A stretch of 40,000 nucleotides of DNA from Oscillospiraceae bacterium (GTDB taxonomy: Bacteria > Bacillota > Clostridia > Oscillospirales > Oscillospiraceae), in the NCBI GenBank assembly GCA_020025295.1, contig JAHHSJ010000013.1:1-40000 (forward strand), in the 5' to 3' direction. The translations under genes were made by a program, and so were the position numbers. This document shows, in pieces, positions 15,822 through 23,727 of the stretch (the stretch's first letter is position 1; each line of letters opens with the position of its first letter). A model generated the notes under the pieces. It was given only the letters and a program-made list of their open reading frames with translations, was not told where the DNA came from and searched no databases.

Positions 15822-17174
15822 TCAAACAATGATCAAACTGGCCAGCACAATAAGAGGAAGAGAGATAAACGTGCGCTCAAGGAAAATAACAAGCAGACGT
15901 TTCAGATCCACGCCCAGATCCGTCTGAATGACGACTGCACCAACTTCAGTGATATAGATGATCTGGATCAAAGACAACGTCGCAATGATGAAACGGGTGC
16001 GGACCGATTCCACGCCAGCCATCAGCAAAGCAGGAATAAACATGTCCACAAAACCTACAAGTGTGGCAGGAGCTGCTGCATAAGCACATTCCACTCCCAT
16101 CACATCAAGGAGCCAACCCACCGGATACGACAACCATTGGAATACCGGTGTGTAGGCAACAACGATCATACCTAACACACCCCATGCAATTACGGTGGGG
16201 ATTAAGTTAAACAAAACTGTTGTAAGGACACTTGTACCAGAGGTCAATACACTACGAGAATTAAACTGTTCGGCTGCGGTACAACTTTTCAGCAGTGCAC
16301 GACGCATTATACCCTTTTCTTGTTCAGCCTCAGTATTGACCTCCAACTTTGTATAATATTCATCCGAGAGGTGTTTCAACGGATAAATCCGCGGAAGAAT
16401 CACCGCCAGAAGGACTCCGAGCAAAAACAGAAGCCCATACATTGCCGGAAAATACTGTGAAACTCCAGCCGTTTCTGCAATCACCATACAGAACGGAATC
16501 GAAACCAGAGAGAAATTACACATCACAATAGCAGCTTCACGCTTTGTGTAGTATCCCTTATGATACTTTTGAGCAGACAGGATCACCGCTGCATTCGCCG
16601 CTCCCATCCAAGAAGCGATCAAATCCAGCGAAGCATCTGACGGCACCTTGAACATAGGGCGAACAAAGGGACGTGTGAGCTCACCCACAAACTCCATCAA
16701 TCCAGCCTCCGTCAGGAACGGCAGAAGATAACTCAAGGAAATTGCAAGTGCAATCAGCGTTTTACTCAGATCGACCATCGTCCCGCCCACATTCGGATCA
16801 ACAATGAAGGCCGGTCCTACGCCTGTGTAACAAAGTACGACGAAAACCGATGCCAGAATCTTTGTAACCATATAGACTGGAGCCGCTTTGAAAATCGAGC
16901 GATACCACTTCGGCAGCGAATAACCCATTTTTGTCAAAATCGTATCTGCCAGCGAACCCAAGGTGGACACAATGACAAAAATCAAAACTAACTTGTCAAT
17001 GACGGAAGACAGAATCTCTTTTACTACAGAGGTAATAACTCCGACCACTGTGTTCATGCTGCCTTGATAATATACGGGAACAATAAACGCAACCAAGCCA
17101 ATCAAGGATGCAATCAAAAATTTAAACAGCAGTTTAGGAGGAATACGCGTTTTTCCATCCGATTTTTGCTTCAA
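15822..17174 (-). CDS. YjiH family membrane protein (nucleoside-recognition/Gate domain)
   Basis: A 450-residue polytopic membrane protein of the YjiH (COG3314) family, with Gate-domain regions also seen in nucleoside transporters and spore maturation proteins. About ten hydrophobic segments are visible. The conserved stretch SWMGAANAAVILSAQKYHKG (about 185-204) and the C-terminal region with FIIATLSLIQIIYITEVGAV support the family. The substrate is unknown. It is the last gene of the five-gene minus-strand group starting with the carbamoyltransferase, 40 nt after the dehydrogenase gene. From context I infer transport of the pathway's substrate or product. Confidence 0.82.
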   Translation of the reverse strand: MKQKSDGKTRIPPKLLFKFLIASLIGLVAFIVPVYYQGSMNTVVGVITSVVKEILSSVIDKLVLIFVIVSTLGSLADTILTKMGYSLPKWYRSIFKAAPVYMVTKILASVFVVLCYTGVGPAFIVDPNVGGTMVDLSKTLIALAISLSYLLPFLTEAGLMEFVGELTRPFVRPMFKVPSDASLDLIASWMGAANAAVILSAQKYHKGYYTKREAAIVMCNFSLVSIPFCMVIAETAGVSQYFPAMYGLLFLLGVLLAVILPRIYPLKHLSDEYYTKLEVNTEAEQEKGIMRRALLKSCTAAEQFNSRSVLTSGTSVLTTVLFNLIPTVIAWGVLGMIVVAYTPVFQWLSYPVGWLLDVMGVECAYAAAPATLVGFVDMFIPALLMAGVESVRTRFIIATLSLIQIIYITEVGAVVIQTDLGVDLKRLLVIFLERTFISLPLIVLASLIIV

Positions 17175-17214
17175 TGATACACACCCCCATCAATATTACT
17201 GTACCGTGGCCATT

Positions 17215-18201
17215 TTACACTTCGTTAACCAGCTTAAATACCTTCTCCTTGTGTCCGGTCAGGAAGTTAACGATATTCTCGCAAGAAATGCGCTGCATAT
17301 CGATGAAGGACTGTTCGGAATAGAACGCCGCATGGGGCGTGATAATCACATTATCACGGTTTGCCAGAATGTGACCCTTCAGCTCAGGCGTTTCATCAAA
17401 GAGGACGTCCAAGCCAGCAGCACGAACCAGTCCACGATCCAGAGCGTCAGCAAGGTCTGCTTCATTGACGCTCAGGCCACGGCCAAGGTTCAGGAAGATG
17501 GGCTTGCGTTCCATTTTAGCAAACTCAGCAGCGGTAAAATAGGACTGGTTGGACTTTCCCAGATTCATATGGTTGGAAATCACATCGGCACGGCGGAAAA
17601 TTTCATCCTTATCCACCAATTCCACATCCAGTGCTCTGGCAACTTCCATATCCACATAGGGATCATGGGCAATCACCTTCATACCAAGGCCCTGAGCCAG
17701 TTTCGCTACACGCTTACCAATCTTGCCAAAGCCAAAAATACCTAGAACCTGATCGCCAATTCGACGAGGCACCTGTGGCGTGTCATACTTCCACTGATAA
17801 TTATGCTCCATATCGTAAGTATATGCCTTCAGGTTCTTGTTCAACGCCAGCATCAAAGCAATTGCATGCTCGGCCACATCCAGCGTGCAATACTCACCGA
17901 CCGGACAAACACCCACACTATGGCGAGTGGCTTCTTCCAGATCCACATTGTCGTAGCCAGTGGCATTCATTGAAACAACGCGCAGCTCCTTAGCCACATC
18001 CAAGGCTTCTTTATCAATTCGGGTGAACGCCGTCAAAAGCGCCGAGGCATCCTTCAACTGTTCCAAAAACTCATCGCGTTTTTCGTCCGTATACTCATAT
18101 ACAACGATTTCTGCATCCGGAAGTCCTGCCTTCAGGACCTCAGTCTCATAGTCATGGGCAGGCATCATGGAGTCTTTATAGTCACTGATCAAAATTTTCA
18201 T
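17215..18201 (-). CDS. D-isomer-specific 2-hydroxyacid dehydrogenase
   Basis: A 328-residue NAD(P)-dependent dehydrogenase that interconverts a 2-oxoacid and a D-2-hydroxyacid. The Rossmann motif is GFGKIGKRVAKLAQGLGMKV (157-176). The catalytic residues are apparent as R241 (LNLGRG), an acidic residue in LDVLFDETPE (probably E270) and H290 (ITPHAAF). The sequence is closest in style to the phosphoglycerate-dehydrogenase/CtBP-like branch. The start at 18201 is chosen over the upstream ATG because MKILISDYKD is the family start and AAAGGA lies upstream. Its place between the deiminase-like hydrolase and YjiH suggests it handles the carbon skeleton left after removal of the guanidino or ureido group; that is inference. 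Confidence 0.9.
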   Translation of the reverse strand: MKILISDYKDSMMPAHDYETEVLKAGLPDAEIVVYEYTDEKRDEFLEQLKDASALLTAFTRIDKEALDVAKELRVVSMNATGYDNVDLEEATRHSVGVCPVGEYCTLDVAEHAIALMLALNKNLKAYTYDMEHNYQWKYDTPQVPRRIGDQVLGIFGFGKIGKRVAKLAQGLGMKVIAHDPYVDMEVARALDVELVDKDEIFRRADVISNHMNLGKSNQSYFTAAEFAKMERKPIFLNLGRGLSVNEADLADALDRGLVRAAGLDVLFDETPELKGHILANRDNVIITPHAAFYSEQSFIDMQRISCENIVNFLTGHKEKVFKLVNEV

Positions 18202-18234
18202 GTGGTATCCATCCTTTATTTGCAAAATCACATA

Positions 18235-18264
18235 CCGCGGCTGCCCAAATATGGACAGCCGCGG
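18235..18264 (-). repeat. Intercistronic hairpin before the dehydrogenase gene
   Basis: CCGCGGCTG (18235-18243) pairs with CAGCCGCGG (18256-18264). It lies in the 103-nt gap between the hydrolase gene and the dehydrogenase gene. It lacks a strong T run on the minus strand, so it may be a partial terminator or a 3'-end stabiliser rather than a full stop. Confidence 0.6.
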
Positions 18265-18304
18265 GCAGTAGTTTGAGCTATTCTGTTTTGGAGTTTTCTA
18301 CAAC

Positions 18305-19159
18305 TCAGGCCTTTCTCTTCACGGGGAAGGTGGAACAGTGAGGACCACCGCCGGCCTTCAGCAACTGACGCAGATCAACCTCAATGATATCCAGACCGAG
18401 TGCTCTCATCTTGTCATTGACGCTCTTGTTGTTCTTGATTGCAAGGACCTTTCCATCGCCCAGTGCCTGAACATTGCAGCCATGCTTATACATCAGCTCG
18501 CTCTCAACCGGGATGATTTCAAAGTTACGACGCTTCAACATCTGGATGAACTCGTAGGGCAGCTCATCCAGACAAGCAATGCAGGTTTTTTCTGCGACAA
18601 TGTTAAACACCATGTCAAGATGCAGGTTATACGGAGGGCAAGGAACACCGACCACAGTGTAGCCGAACTTTGCCAGCTGCTCACGCAGATTATCAACGCC
18701 GGCGCGATCCGTACGATCCACCATGCCGAACGCAATGGTATGCTCGTCGATCATGAAGATGTCGCCGCCTTCAAAGCATCCGGCGTTGCAGCGAGCAATC
18801 ACAGGAACACCCAGTTCCTTCAGTTTTGCTTCGTATGCTGCGGTTTCAACACGGCGGACGGGATGACGGAACTTACCGATAATTGCGCCTTCCTTGACGC
18901 AGCCACCGAAGTCACGGGCGAAGGTCTGAACCTGCATGGAAGGATCGGGGTCCATCTTTACGACTTCAACACCGTTCTCTTCATAAGCGGCGATCATTTC
19001 GTCCCATTCCTTGACCATCTGATCATTCTGCTCCGTCTCGCCCTTTTCCATCCATGCCTTGGTAATCTCATTGATACCATTGAACACATAGTACTTAGGG
19101 GAGCACACAATAACCTTTTCCAGTACATTCGTACCGTTGGGCACAAAGATCTCAGACAT
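18305..19159 (-). CDS. Arginine deiminase/DDAH-type guanidino hydrolase
   Basis: A 284-residue member of the amidinotransferase/N-dimethylarginine dimethylaminohydrolase superfamily (COG1834-like). Catalytic elements fit the family: R82-D83 (FARDFGG), FEGGD (129-133), the His in NLHLDM (H180) and the nucleophile C275 in GGGPHCSTFP near the C-terminus. Such enzymes hydrolyse a guanidino group to a ureido group (arginine to citrulline, or methylarginine to citrulline and an amine). It is shorter than classical ArcA (about 410 residues), so ordinary arginine deiminase is only one option. Placed with a carbamoyltransferase-like enzyme, it could feed that enzyme a carbamoylated product. Substrate unknown. 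Confidence 0.85.
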   Translation of the reverse strand: MSEIFVPNGTNVLEKVIVCSPKYYVFNGINEITKAWMEKGETEQNDQMVKEWDEMIAAYEENGVEVVKMDPDPSMQVQTFARDFGGCVKEGAIIGKFRHPVRRVETAAYEAKLKELGVPVIARCNAGCFEGGDIFMIDEHTIAFGMVDRTDRAGVDNLREQLAKFGYTVVGVPCPPYNLHLDMVFNIVAEKTCIACLDELPYEFIQMLKRRNFEIIPVESELMYKHGCNVQALGDGKVLAIKNNKSVNDKMRALGLDIIEVDLRQLLKAGGGPHCSTFPVKRKA

Positions 19160-19201
19160 AACAGCAACCTCCTATAATCAATAAAATTGTCTTATTTTAC
19201 C

Positions 19202-19237
19202 ATATACACGCTGCTGAAGATACAGCAGCGTGTATAT
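19202..19237 (-). repeat. Intercistronic hairpin between transporter and hydrolase genes
   Basis: A perfect 15-nt inverted repeat, ATATACACGCTGCTG (19202-19216) with its complement at 19223-19237 around AAGATA, in the gap after the transporter stop (19253). There is no T run on the minus strand. Confidence 0.65.
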
Positions 19238-19252
19238 TTAATTGTTCGAATA

Positions 19253-20809
19253 TCAAATCAGAACACATACAACCAGGGTGACAATGCAGAGTGCGAACAT
19301 CTCAACCATGAATCGCAGGCTGGACTTGACCCACTGACCATAACCGATATGAGCGGCCTGAGTGCAGGTCATAACAACGATAGAGGTGGGCATAATCATC
19401 TTCGCCATACCCAGAGCCATGTTGTAGATGATGATCATGATGGACTGATCCACACCGGCGAACAGGGACAGAGGCGCCATAATGGACATGGTAGCAGCTG
19501 CCAGACCGGTAGAACTGGGAATGAAGGAAGCCATCACGAAGTAGAACAGCAGGCAGATGATAACAAAGGCCACCGGATGCAGCGTGCTCAGGGTGGTTTC
19601 GCCCAGATGCAGGATGGTGGAGGTAATCATACCGCCATTCATGATGACCTGAATGCCGCGGGCCAGAGGCACGATGAATGCAGTGGAAACCAAGCTGGCA
19701 GCGCCGCGGATCAGAATGTTGATGGTCTTCTCGATGGGATACTTCATCACAAAGCCGGAAATAATCGTAGCAACGATCAGCAGGCCGTTGATTTCATTGA
19801 AGTACCAAGAACCCAGCGGAATCAAGCTCTTACCAACGATAGCACCCAACACAGGAGCATTGGTAATCCAATCGTTCAGCGTCTCGAAGAAGGTCCAGTT
19901 CTCATTCAGAGAAGTCCAAGGCACCAGAGAAAGGATCATAATAACGAAGGTAGCGATGAAGATGCCAAGGACAATGCGCTGCTGCTTGGACATGGTGTTG
20001 TCCTCACCCTCAGCAACAGGGAACAGTTTGCGATCCTCTTCCATGCGCTCATACTGGCAGGACTTGGTGGGGTCCTTCTTAACCTTGTCTGCATAGCGGC
20101 AGATGAAGAAGGAAATGAAGGACATAAACACAACAAAGATGACTGCACGAGCAACCATGCCCTCACCAGGGCTGATACCGGCAATACCGGAAGCAATACC
20201 GGTGGAGAAGGGGTTCACAATGGATGCCAGACATCCACCCTGAGAACCGAACACAACGATCATAACTGCCACAACCGTGTCAAGGCCAAGCGCCAAAACA
20301 ATCGGCAGGAACATCATCAGATATACAAACCCTTCTTCATAGCAGCCCTGAATCGTACCAAAGGCGCCCATAACGAACACCAGAATGGTAATCAGCGCAT
20401 GATAGTTCTTCTGGTTTTTAACCGCAATCTGCTTCAGGAACAGCTTAATGCAGCCCACCTCATCCATCATCTCGAGCAGCGCACCAAAGCACATAACATT
20501 CAGAGAAATGGAAATAGCACCGGAAATGGACTCATTACCGACCATACCAATGATGGGGGCCATGATAATGTCCCAAATGCCCTGAGGGTTGGAACTAACC
20601 TGTGTGTAGGTTCCCGCAATCGAGTGACCAGCTTCATCCAACTCGTAAGTACCGCCAGGAACAAACCAGGTAAGAATCGCAACAAATACCATGATCATGA
20701 AAATGATCACATAGGCATTGGGAGACTTGAACTGCTTTTTCTTCAACGGACTCTGCGGAGCATCTTTCTTCTTACTCAACATGGAAAGTGACCTCGCCTT
20801 CTTATTCAT
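19253..20809 (-). CDS. YfcC family (DcuC-superfamily) transporter
   Basis: A 518-residue polytopic membrane protein of the YfcC family, whose members include putative basic-amino-acid antiporters near arginine deiminase genes. After a basic N-terminal tail (about residues 1-30) come about eleven to thirteen helices with ILTWFVPGGTYE (about 40-51), VMGAFGTIQGCYEE, GSQGGCLASIVNPF and, in the second half, FIPSSTGLAAATMSIMAPLS, all conserved in the family. Between the halves is a cytoplasmic loop at about 245-275. Two starts are possible: the ATG at 20809 (AAGGAG 13 nt upstream) or the ATG at 20782, nine codons in. It probably imports the pathway substrate or exchanges it for product. Confidence 0.87.
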   Translation of the reverse strand: MNKKARSLSMLSKKKDAPQSPLKKKQFKSPNAYVIIFMIMVFVAILTWFVPGGTYELDEAGHSIAGTYTQVSSNPQGIWDIIMAPIIGMVGNESISGAISISLNVMCFGALLEMMDEVGCIKLFLKQIAVKNQKNYHALITILVFVMGAFGTIQGCYEEGFVYLMMFLPIVLALGLDTVVAVMIVVFGSQGGCLASIVNPFSTGIASGIAGISPGEGMVARAVIFVVFMSFISFFICRYADKVKKDPTKSCQYERMEEDRKLFPVAEGEDNTMSKQQRIVLGIFIATFVIMILSLVPWTSLNENWTFFETLNDWITNAPVLGAIVGKSLIPLGSWYFNEINGLLIVATIISGFVMKYPIEKTINILIRGAASLVSTAFIVPLARGIQVIMNGGMITSTILHLGETTLSTLHPVAFVIICLLFYFVMASFIPSSTGLAAATMSIMAPLSLFAGVDQSIMIIIYNMALGMAKMIMPTSIVVMTCTQAAHIGYGQWVKSSLRFMVEMFALCIVTLVVCVLI

Positions 20810-20876
20810 TTTCTTTCTCTCACTCCTTCATGCTCGCAGGCAGATAGGAGCAACTCAACAAGGATCAACGCTCCGA

Positions 20877-21815
20877 TTAGAGCGCATAAGCGGCCAGAAT
20901 GCCCTTGATGGAGTGCATGCGGTTCTCGCCCTCATCCCAAACAACGGACTGCTCGCTCTCCAGAACTTCGTCGGTAACATCGATACCGCGGTATGCAGGC
21001 AGACAGTGCATGAAGATAGCATCCCGCTTGGCCTTCTTCATGGCATCCATAGTCACCATGTAGGGGTGGAAGGCTTCCTTCAGACGGGCAACTTCCTCCG
21101 GAGCCTGACCCATGCTGTAATGGGACATACCGTAGACGATGTCAGCATCCTTCAGCGCTTCGTCGAAATTGCTGGTAACCACAATCTTGGCACCGGTGGC
21201 CTCGGCACGCTTCATGGCCTCGTCATAGATCTCCTGATTGGGCTTCATGCCATCCGGGCAGGCGATGTACATATCCATGCCCAGAGTAGCGCACATAATC
21301 ATGTTGGTGTAGCAGACATTGTACAGGTTGCCGGCGTAGCACATCTTCAGGCCCTTATAGCCGCCCTTCTTCTCCTTAATGGTCATCATGTCTGCGATAC
21401 CCTGAGTGGGATGAGCAATGGTAGTCAGGCCGTTGATAACGGGGTGATCCATCCACTCTGCATACTCTTCTACAATCTCATGGCCAAAGGTACGAATGAA
21501 CAAGCCGTCATAGTACCGGTCGAACATACGAGCGGTATCCTTCAGAGGCTCGCCACGGCCGCTCTGCAGTTCATCGGGACGCAGATAAATGGAAGTGATG
21601 CCCAGATCAGCCGCTGCACGCTGGAAGGCGTTGCGGGTACGAGTGGAGTTCTTTTCGAACAGAGCCGCCCAAACCTGACCCTTGAGGTACTCGTGGGGCT
21701 CGTGGGAAACCCACTTTTTCTTCAAATCCAGGGAGAGATCGGTCAGGAACTCAATCTCCTCGCGGTTCAAATCCTTAAATGCCAGGAAATCTTTGCCTCT
21801 AAATCTGTTTTTCAT
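20877..21815 (-). CDS. Ornithine carbamoyltransferase-like protein with altered amino-acid site
   Basis: 312 residues, the first gene of the divergent group. Carbamoyl-phosphate motifs are intact: S57-T58-R59-T60-R61, HPTQ (135-138) and HCLPAYRG (270-277). The SMG loop is present (234-236), but the usual TDVW just before it is GMSH (229-232), so the Asp that holds the alpha-amino group of ornithine in known OTCs is missing. The GDGNN-type loop reads AGNLYN (161-166). The chemistry is therefore clearly carbamoyl transfer, but the acceptor may not be ornithine. In a catabolic setting it could run as a phosphorolysis, yielding carbamoyl phosphate; no carbamate kinase is in the window. It could still be a divergent OTC. 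Confidence 0.83.
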   Translation of the reverse strand: MKNRFRGKDFLAFKDLNREEIEFLTDLSLDLKKKWVSHEPHEYLKGQVWAALFEKNSTRTRNAFQRAAADLGITSIYLRPDELQSGRGEPLKDTARMFDRYYDGLFIRTFGHEIVEEYAEWMDHPVINGLTTIAHPTQGIADMMTIKEKKGGYKGLKMCYAGNLYNVCYTNMIMCATLGMDMYIACPDGMKPNQEIYDEAMKRAEATGAKIVVTSNFDEALKDADIVYGMSHYSMGQAPEEVARLKEAFHPYMVTMDAMKKAKRDAIFMHCLPAYRGIDVTDEVLESEQSVVWDEGENRMHSIKGILAAYAL

Positions 21816-21901
21816 TGTTCATTCCTCCATAACGTTTTACAGTTTTGAATTCCGCCTGCCGGTACACAAGAAATATATACGCAGCGGCCTTCGGTGACAT
21901 T

Positions 21902-21931
21902 ATTATATAATGGTAAATATCTGATCTTCAA
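21902..21931 (-). promoter_or_regulatory. Promoter of the carbamoyltransferase operon
   Basis: Minus strand TTGAAG (21931-21926), 18-nt spacer, perfect TATAAT (21907-21902), about 87 nt upstream of the ATG at 21815. The -35 lies two bases from the first direct repeat at 21934. Confidence 0.6.
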
Positions 21932-21933
21932 TT

Positions 21934-21979
21934 GTACCTTTGTACATTATGTATATATTTATATCGTACTTTTGTGCAT
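21934..21979. repeat. Paired 14-bp direct repeat, candidate PucR operator
   Basis: Two copies of GTAC(C/T)TTTGT(A/G)CAT at 21934-21947 and 21966-21979, 12 of 14 bases identical, 32 bp apart start to start (three helical turns). They lie between the divergent promoters of the carbamoyltransferase operon and the regulator gene, so a regulator bound here could affect both. Confidence 0.55.
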
Positions 21980-21987
21980 ACAAGCAC

Positions 21988-22015
21988 TTGCTATATCCCT
22001 AGGAAACCGTATAAT
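21988..22015 (+). promoter_or_regulatory. Promoter of the PucR-type regulator gene
   Basis: TTGCTA (21988-21993), 16-nt spacer, perfect TATAAT (22010-22015), 27 nt before the ATG. The -35 starts nine bases after the second direct repeat. Confidence 0.6.
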
Positions 22016-22041
22016 GAAAGAAGGAGATCGGGGGGAGTTGA

Positions 22042-23685
22042 ATGATTACATTACGAGAAGCATTATCAATCGACCGTCTTAAAAAGTTAGAATCTTTAAC
22101 CGGACAAATCGGATTTGATCGAGAAGTCAAAGGCGTTACGATCATGGACATTCCAGATATTGTGAACTGGCTATCCGACGGCGAAGTGGTAATTGCCGGA
22201 ATCCTGTTTGAAGAGTATTTTTCGTTTCAAATGGTGGATTCTCTTTTAGGGAAAAATGTTGCCGCCGTTGTGACAAAGAAAAAATTCATTCGGAATCTCT
22301 CTCCCGATCTTATGTCATACTGCAAAGAGAAAGAACTTCCCATTTTGCTCGCTCCGCCCGATTACAGCTGGGCAGAGATCATGAATCCGCTTATCAGCTA
22401 CATCGCTCAAAAGCCATACCGCATTCTGGAAAAAACGCAGCAATTTCATGCCACTATGATGCAGGCGATGATTGATGGCTCTCCCCTGCCCGAAATCTGC
22501 AATCGTATGAAGGATATTAGCGGATACAGTTTCGCCGTGATGGACAATGAATTTAATCCCGTCGGTTGTTCCTCCGACTTTGATTGGCGTGACTTAACTC
22601 GCAATGTTTCCACGGAATCGCCAAACTTCACTCAAGTCAACTTCCCTTCCAATCCTTCTGCCGACATCTGTATCTATACTTATTCCACGGCATCTCTCCG
22701 TGCAGAACACAAAAAAGCGATGCTTTTCCCTGTCATTATCAATCACGAAAGTTTCGGTTATATCTCATGGATTACAGATCAATCTGTCGACCAGAGCAAT
22801 CCCTTGGATCTGCTGCGTATACAGCAGTTCGGCTTGTTTGTCGCTCTCCGCAGAAAGATGCAAAAGGAAATTCACACCGAAACACGCCGATTTAACGGGC
22901 TGCTGCTTGATCGTTTGCTGGACAGCCCCAAAACTCGCACACAGCAAAAGTGCGAAGATCTGCTCTCCCCTCTGGGAAAACAAATTGCAAGCACCTATTG
23001 TGCGGTCCAGATTCTGTACCCAAAAGCCAAGGACAAGGTTTCCTTCAGCAAGAGAAACAACGCATTGAACTGTTTCCACGACACCATTGAGTCAAATCTT
23101 CCAAACGGAAAACAGATTTTAATTTACGAGCAGGAGGACGCTCAAACCCTGTTTCTCCCCTGTCCGGTGCAATATCTTGATGCCCAAGTGCGTCAGATTC
23201 GCAGTTTTTTCTGTCAAACCACAAATATTGTGCATATTGGAATCGGAGTGAGTGATCCCACTCCGCTACCGGAAATCAATACAGCGCTCCATCAGGCCAA
23301 ACGCGCAGCACAATATCTGATTTATCAAAAAACCGACAAACCCTATTTCTATTACCGTGATCTTGGTATATTGAAATTCTTTCTGGATCGGAACGGTGAA
23401 CTGGATGATGATTTCCTCCGGAGTCAGTACGACAAGTACATCACGCCGATTCGCGCGCACGACGCTCAATATCATACTGAATTATTCCGTACGCTCGAAC
23501 TATATCTGGAACAAAACTGCTCGAAAACCGCTACTGAAAAAGTCTTGTTCATCCACAAAAACACCCTTCGCTCCAGACTGCAATCCATCGGAAACATTCT
23601 TCATCTGGACATCGATAATGTAGAAGATCTGTTCCGAATTCAAATCGCCATGAAACTCCGCTTCTATTTTGAACGGGACACTTAA
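22042..23685 (+). CDS. PucR family transcriptional regulator
   Basis: A 547-residue activator-type regulator. The N-terminal PucR domain (about 5-125) includes VKGVTIMDIPDIVNWLSDGEVVIAG in its core. A middle region of GAF/CdaR-like sequence follows (about 140-400), and then a C-terminal PucR helix-turn-helix with the hallmark IHKNTLRSRLQSIG (about 509-522). Founding members sense purine-catabolism signals and activate divergent catabolic genes. Here the divergent group encodes carbamoyltransferase, transporter, guanidino hydrolase and dehydrogenase, so a ureido or guanidino inducer is plausible. A GGGGGAG site lies 5 nt before the ATG. A strong terminator begins at the stop codon. Confidence 0.92.
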   Translation: MITLREALSIDRLKKLESLTGQIGFDREVKGVTIMDIPDIVNWLSDGEVVIAGILFEEYFSFQMVDSLLGKNVAAVVTKKKFIRNLSPDLMSYCKEKELPILLAPPDYSWAEIMNPLISYIAQKPYRILEKTQQFHATMMQAMIDGSPLPEICNRMKDISGYSFAVMDNEFNPVGCSSDFDWRDLTRNVSTESPNFTQVNFPSNPSADICIYTYSTASLRAEHKKAMLFPVIINHESFGYISWITDQSVDQSNPLDLLRIQQFGLFVALRRKMQKEIHTETRRFNGLLLDRLLDSPKTRTQQKCEDLLSPLGKQIASTYCAVQILYPKAKDKVSFSKRNNALNCFHDTIESNLPNGKQILIYEQEDAQTLFLPCPVQYLDAQVRQIRSFFCQTTNIVHIGIGVSDPTPLPEINTALHQAKRAAQYLIYQKTDKPYFYYRDLGILKFFLDRNGELDDDFLRSQYDKYITPIRAHDAQYHTELFRTLELYLEQNCSKTATEKVLFIHKNTLRSRLQSIGNILHLDIDNVEDLFRIQIAMKLRFYFERDT

Positions 23686-23727
23686 AAACCGCCCTGCCGG
23701 ACAAAGCCCGGCAGGGCGGTTTTTTTA
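23684..23727. terminator. Bidirectional terminator between pucR-like and Crp/Fnr genes
   Basis: AAAACCGCCCTGCCGG pairs with CCGGCAGGGCGGTTTT around a short loop, followed by TTTTTTT on the plus strand and A-rich on the left side. It starts within the regulator's stop codon and reaches the stop of the convergent gene at 23725. Confidence 0.92.

Noticed and set aside
19187..20791. 534-codon plus-strand frame opposite the YfcC transporter
   Set aside because: The translation is a His/Asn/Gln-rich string with no membrane segments or family motifs; the minus-strand transporter is clear.
18305..21815. A standard arginine deiminase (arcABCD) operon
   Set aside because: The hydrolase is much shorter than ArcA, the carbamoyltransferase has an altered ornithine site, and no carbamate kinase is present in the window.
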